Positions 60,454 through 64,000 of a stretch of 64,000 nucleotides of DNA are shown piece by piece. Numbering within the stretch: the stretch's first letter is position 1; each line of letters begins with the position of its first letter. This DNA comes from an uncultured Pirellula sp. (GTDB lineage Bacteria; Planctomycetota; Planctomycetia; Pirellulales; Pirellulaceae). Where the stretch lies: assembly GCA_903858115.1 (NCBI GenBank), contig CAIOHR010000433.1:99397-163396 (forward strand), given 5' to 3'. Both the position numbers and the translations under genes were made by a program. The notes beneath the pieces were generated by a model that saw nothing but the letters and a program-made list of their open reading frames with translations, had not been told where the DNA came from and ran no database searches.

Positions 60454-63411
60454 TTACCAGTAAACGTACTGCAAAAATCGTTCTCGATCTGGTTTCGGCA
60501 GCGAATCCAAGTCTTTGACAATGTAGCGATTTTCTTCAGTGTCCATAAGTAATTTCCCAACCTCGCCGAAATCGATCGCTTGGCTCTGAGTCCAACGCAT
60601 AATAAATTTTTCGATTCCAAAATTGGTCTGCACATCAAACTCCAAAAAGCCAAGACGTAGCTTGACCTGATTAACACGTTCAATGGTTCGCAACAAGTAT
60701 CTACGATGTATCAAATCTCGAACAAACTTTTGGTTCGCGTGCGACCAGCCTTCCAAGTTCGAAATCATGCCAAGTTCTGAATCCTCACCATCGTCTTGCC
60801 AGCAGCGAACGCTCAAATATGCCTCCGGTTGGGATGCCGGCAATGCTGCAACAACAAAGACACTGCTTGCAACTCGCTCTCCCTTGATCCACAGTTCAAT
60901 TCGCTGATTCGGACCTAAACGAAATTCCGTCTCATCGCTATTCAGCCATGCAATAGAAGGCCCCCGTTCTACAAAGCTCTTGGAACCCAGTTCTGAGATA
61001 CCGCCGTTCAACAGATGGGAAACGCGATTCCTTGATGCTTCAACCACCGGTAGCCCGTGCGTTTCTTGCTCATCTTTCTTTTCTCTGTTGTTTTCCGTTT
61101 CGAAAAGTAACTTATCCACATTTGGGTCTTTGGAGACTTGCGTTTGTATACGAACCAGTCTCGCGTACGTACCATCAGCAGACAGTAATTCGGCGTGCGA
61201 GCCTTGTTCGATCAGTCGCCCGCGATCGAAGACTAGGATACGGTCAGCATTTCGGAGTGTCGAGAGTCGGTGAGCAATCGCAATGGTAGTCCGGCCTTGG
61301 ATCAACACCTCTAAAGCTTCTTGAATACTTCGCTCTGCCTCGGCATCAATGTTGCTAGTGGCCTCATCCAAGACCAGTATCCTCGGGTCGTAAAGCAAGG
61401 TGCGGGCGATAGAAAGCCTTTGCTTTTCGCCTCCTGAAAGCCCGGCACCGTGCTCGCCAAGAAGCGTTTCGTAGCCGAGAGGCTGGCGCAATATAAAGTC
61501 ATGTGCACCTGCAGCTTTCGCAGCCACCAATCCCTCTTCGAGTGTAGTAGCAGGTCGGCCGAACGATAAATTCTTCCATATGGTTCCACGAAAGAGAAAG
61601 GAATCCTGGAAGACGATTCCAAGCCTTTCTCGAAGGCATTGCAGGGGAAGATGGCGAATATCGATTCCGTCGACCAGGATTTCCCCCTCCTGGACATCGT
61701 AAAATCGACCTAACAAGTTAACCATGGTTGACTTGCCCGAACCGCTTCGGCCAACAATTCCCACCATTTCGCCGGCAGCAACTTCAAACGATACGTCCTT
61801 AATGACAGGCTGATTGCGATCGTAACCAAAAGTGACGTTTCGAAACTCGATTCTTCCTAAGGGGTTTTGCCATTTTTCAGGCTCGGACGGTTCCTGGATT
61901 CCAACTGGAGTGTCCAGCAACTCAAGGACACGCTTGCTACCAGACAAGAAACTGGTCAGCCACGAGGTAAAATTCGATAGTGCGCTCAACGGGGCGTAAA
62001 ACATGGCCAAGTACGCTAGGAATGCAATCAGTTCTCCAAGCGTCATCTGTTGACCAATAACGTCCCGGCCTCCCACGTACCACACGATTAAACCACCCAG
62101 ACTAAAGATCATCGACATGGCTGCCGAGTAATATGCGTTCGTGTTTTCAACCCAGAGTCGCCATTGTTTGAGATGATCGCTCGCCTTTTGAAACTTTGCA
62201 AATTCGCGATCCTCTTGCGCAAACGCTTTGACCACTCGAATGCCTGAGAGCATCCCACCCAGGACCGACATCTGCCGCGACGAAGCATCCCACAAACGGT
62301 AATACCGCGGATATACTTTTTGCCAGAAAACCCATGAACCTGCGATGACAAGCGGAACTGGAATAAGCGTAAACATGGCCAGCTTCGGATTGAGCCATAG
62401 CAACATGGCACCAACGCCAATCAGCTGTGCCGACTGCAAAAGAAAACCGCCCGTCAGCTGGTGCATGAGTCCATGCAGGACTTCGCTATCATGTGCGACT
62501 CGGCTAAGCATCGAGCCGACTTGATGACGGTCGTAGTATGCTACCGCCAGCTTTTGAAGTTTCTGCACCATTTCTTCTCGCAATGTGCCGGTAAGATTTG
62601 TGCCGATTGCCGTCGAGATATGTCCCTTAATGGCTCCAACAAGAGACAAGAGGATTCGAGAAAAGGCGAGAGCCAGGACTACAACCAACAACGCCGAATG
62701 AAATGAGACCGAGTCACTGGTACTCCCTGTGGCGCTATTCGAAACGGTCTGGCCCATCAAGATGTGGTCAACCATGTATTGCTGAAGCTTCGGTGGGATT
62801 AGCTCCGCCGCCACCCCAAGTACCGTTAAAGCGCACAATACCATTGCACCTCGACGATGAGGTCGAAGCAACGCGATCACTTGGCGAAGAATTTGTCCTT
62901 TCTCCATGCATCGTGGACAGGACTCTTCCTTAGTACTCAGCCTGAGCGCGCAACTCGGACATCGAGGAGGATCCAAAGTCTCTATACTATCATTCACGAT
63001 TGCCCGAAGATCTATGTCACAGGACGAGCCGACGGACTTGGCTTCACGAATCCGCTCTAGGGAACGTGAAATTTTGTGAAAGCGGGTAGCGAGCGCATTG
63101 GAAAAGCGGAGCAAATCCAGCCACTGGTGGTCAACCTTCAATTGCAATAAGCCCGAGCCAACTCCAGCAACCGTACGAACCGATTGAACTCGGTCCCACG
63201 CGATGCTTGTTTGAATCTTGGCGCCCGAAGAATGAGCGGCCGCCACATTCAAATGGTCTGCTGTAACCACCAGCCATTGACGCTCCTTTCGTCCATCCAA
63301 TGAAAAATCGGTGTCGGTCGACAAAAGGACTTCGCGGTGATTCAATGAGCATTCATTGAGGCAACTGATGACAAAACCAGGAACAAGGGTCGCATGGATC
63401 AATTGGCTCAC
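60454..63411 (-). CDS. ABC exporter with PH-like and zinc-ribbon N-terminus and C-terminal DUF1854
   Basis: A 985-residue protein. The first 140 residues form a beta-rich, PH-like domain (KERQWLVVTADHLNVAAAHS); a zinc ribbon follows (CPSCALRLSTKEESCPRC, Cys151/154/165/168). The exporter transmembrane domain spans about 180-480, then the ABC ATPase with Walker A GRSGSGKST near 555 and signature LSGGEKQRLSIARTLLYDPR near 659, followed by LVLDEATSNID. The last about 160 residues (WLNSDETEFRL to LPKPDRERFLQYVY) match DUF1854. In other bacteria DUF1854 is a separate protein next to a cyanophycin-metabolism-associated ABC transporter; here the two are fused. No cyanophycin gene is nearby. Substrate unknown. 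Confidence 0.88.
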   Translation of the reverse strand: MSQLIHATLVPGFVISCLNECSLNHREVLLSTDTDFSLDGRKERQWLVVTADHLNVAAAHSSGAKIQTSIAWDRVQSVRTVAGVGSGLLQLKVDHQWLDLLRFSNALATRFHKISRSLERIREAKSVGSSCDIDLRAIVNDSIETLDPPRCPSCALRLSTKEESCPRCMEKGQILRQVIALLRPHRRGAMVLCALTVLGVAAELIPPKLQQYMVDHILMGQTVSNSATGSTSDSVSFHSALLVVVLALAFSRILLSLVGAIKGHISTAIGTNLTGTLREEMVQKLQKLAVAYYDRHQVGSMLSRVAHDSEVLHGLMHQLTGGFLLQSAQLIGVGAMLLWLNPKLAMFTLIPVPLVIAGSWVFWQKVYPRYYRLWDASSRQMSVLGGMLSGIRVVKAFAQEDREFAKFQKASDHLKQWRLWVENTNAYYSAAMSMIFSLGGLIVWYVGGRDVIGQQMTLGELIAFLAYLAMFYAPLSALSNFTSWLTSFLSGSKRVLELLDTPVGIQEPSEPEKWQNPLGRIEFRNVTFGYDRNQPVIKDVSFEVAAGEMVGIVGRSGSGKSTMVNLLGRFYDVQEGEILVDGIDIRHLPLQCLRERLGIVFQDSFLFRGTIWKNLSFGRPATTLEEGLVAAKAAGAHDFILRQPLGYETLLGEHGAGLSGGEKQRLSIARTLLYDPRILVLDEATSNIDAEAERSIQEALEVLIQGRTTIAIAHRLSTLRNADRILVFDRGRLIEQGSHAELLSADGTYARLVRIQTQVSKDPNVDKLLFETENNREKKDEQETHGLPVVEASRNRVSHLLNGGISELGSKSFVERGPSIAWLNSDETEFRLGPNQRIELWIKGERVASSVFVVAALPASQPEAYLSVRCWQDDGEDSELGMISNLEGWSHANQKFVRDLIHRRYLLRTIERVNQVKLRLGFLEFDVQTNFGIEKFIMRWTQSQAIDFGEVGKLLMDTEENRYIVKDLDSLPKPDRERFLQYVYW

Positions 63412-63539
63412 TCCGTTGAATAAAAGACTGATTTGAAAAGGTAGATAGGAGAACCATGAAGCTGCGTTAGATGAAGATCCCTCCTGATAGTTCCGAAAAT
63501 CCTGTCTAGATTAGACGCCGCCATGTCGCCAAATCAATC

Positions 63540-63608
63540 AACACAGCTTGGGGACACACCATTTTATAACACAGCTTGGTAACACAGCTTGGGGACACAC
63601 CATTTTAT
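63540..63608. repeat. 28-bp direct repeat with a partial middle copy
   Basis: AACACAGCTTGGGGACACAC plus CATTTTAT occurs exactly at 63540-63567 and 63581-63608, with a 13-base partial copy (AACACAGCTTGGT) between. It lies 14 bases from the REPIN-like copy 4 and may be a remnant of a mobile element end. Confidence 0.85.
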
Positions 63609-63621
63609 TGACAATCCAACC

Positions 63622-63745
63622 AGACACCGCCGACAAAAGTAACAGGCACGCTCCGTCGTGCCGTCCGCTCCTAGACATTTGCTGGGATTCTAGGTGGACG
63701 GCACATGGAATGTGCCTACTACTTTGACTTTTGTCGGCTTTGTCC
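63622..63745. repeat. REPIN-like palindromic repeat, copy 4 (best preserved)
   Basis: The left arm ACACCGCCGACAAAAGTAAC plus GGCACGCTCCGTCGTGCCGTCC and the right arm GGACGGCACATGGAATGTGC plus CTACTACTTTGACTTTTGTCGGC are imperfect inverted copies, each with an internal hairpin. 63 bases including the whole right arm are identical to copy 1. Confidence 0.88.
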
Positions 63746-63952
63746 CAACCAACCAAACCAACCATCAGTCCGAATTCGCTTTGCGGCGGCAATTAGAGGC
63801 GGCTGACCTCTAGCAAGCATCCATTTTCTGGCTCAGCGTAGAAGCAAGCGCAAAAGGGCAGCATCGCGAGCTGCCGAAGTCGCCATGGCTAACTTACGTT
63901 CAGTTCGAAATCGTCCGAACTAGGTCGCAAGCCGTTTGAGGTAGAATCTCCG

Positions 63953-64000
63953 ATGCGTCTTCAAGCTCCGCATCTCACTGACCGCTTGAGCTTTACCAGC
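63953..64000 (+). CDS. Possible 5' end of a gene running off the window
   Basis: An ATG at 63953, preceded by GAGG about 11 bases upstream, opens a frame (MRLQAPHLTDRLSFTS) that stays open to the window edge. Sixteen codons are too few to identify it or exclude chance. Confidence 0.25.
   Translation, partial: MRLQAPHLTDRLSFTS

Larger units (their letters stand above)
63412..63952. other. Repeat-rich intergenic region near the window end
   Basis: About 540 bases without a supportable gene. It contains a 28-bp direct repeat (63540-63608) and REPIN-like copy 4 (63622-63745). A minus-strand open frame here is just the translation of these repeats. Confidence 0.6.

Noticed and set aside
63538..63792. 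84-codon minus-strand open frame near the window end
   Set aside because: It consists of the translated 28-bp direct repeats and REPIN-like copy 4 and lacks any independent support.

Overview
The window reads as a planctomycete chromosome segment, most likely from the Pirellulaceae side of the phylum. The basis is family content: two DUF1559 pseudopilin-like proteins, a cytochrome-C/DUF1549/DUF1553 protein paired with a DUF1501 protein, a subtilase starting with the LERRELL form of the planctomycete N-terminal motif, PEP-CTERM proteins, two DUF6807 (PmoA-like) proteins and a flagellar sigma factor of the FliA/WhiG type. No rRNA, tRNA, CRISPR array, intact transposase or prophage was seen. No database search could be run, so all assignments rest on reading motifs.

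Layout. 1-2.4 kb: two coupled PEP-CTERM secreted proteins and a convergent CAAX-protease-related membrane protein. 2.8-4.8 kb: secreted subtilase with a P domain. 4.9-9.8 kb: chemotaxis block (cheW, a hybrid cheA, and a divergent soluble receptor-like protein). 9.8-13.9 kb: moxR, DUF58 and BatA-like VWA operon. 14.2-18.8 kb: gyrB, hisB, fmdB-like zinc ribbon, then a XerC/D recombinase. 19-23 kb: a secreted toroid-like protein, a broken small lipoprotein and an HtrA protease. 23.3-27.3 kb: one DUF1559 gene on the plus strand and a DUF1559/lipoprotein/AhpD-like operon on the minus strand. 27.5-33.1 kb: small secreted protein, flagellar sigma factor, small membrane protein, rhodanese, ispE, SpoVG with a zinc-ribbon insertion, a membrane protein and radC. 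33.1-43.7 kb: SGNH hydrolase-DUF6807 fusion, a 1305-residue coiled-coil FtsK/SpoIIIE-type ATPase, and the DUF1501 and cytochrome-C pair. 43.8-50.2 kb: a membrane-fusion cassette (GAF-HlyD, HlyD, and PqqD-like/M50 peptidase/HlyD) followed by a small secreted protein. 50.6-52.8 kb: membrane protein, flgI and a flgJ-type rod-binding protein. 52.9-63.4 kb: a 2087-residue macroglobulin-like secreted protein, a DUF6807 protein and an ABC transporter fused to DUF1854.

The most distinctive non-coding signal is a dispersed palindromic repeat (REPIN-like) with four copies at about 1.46, 2.50, 17.85 and 63.62 kb. Copies 1 and 4 share 63 identical bases although they lie 62 kb apart, and copy 3 supplies the last codons and stop of the XerC/D gene. 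The best candidates for an under-described system are the M50/HlyD/GAF cassette with its downstream secreted protein, and the lone three-module FtsK-like ATPase.
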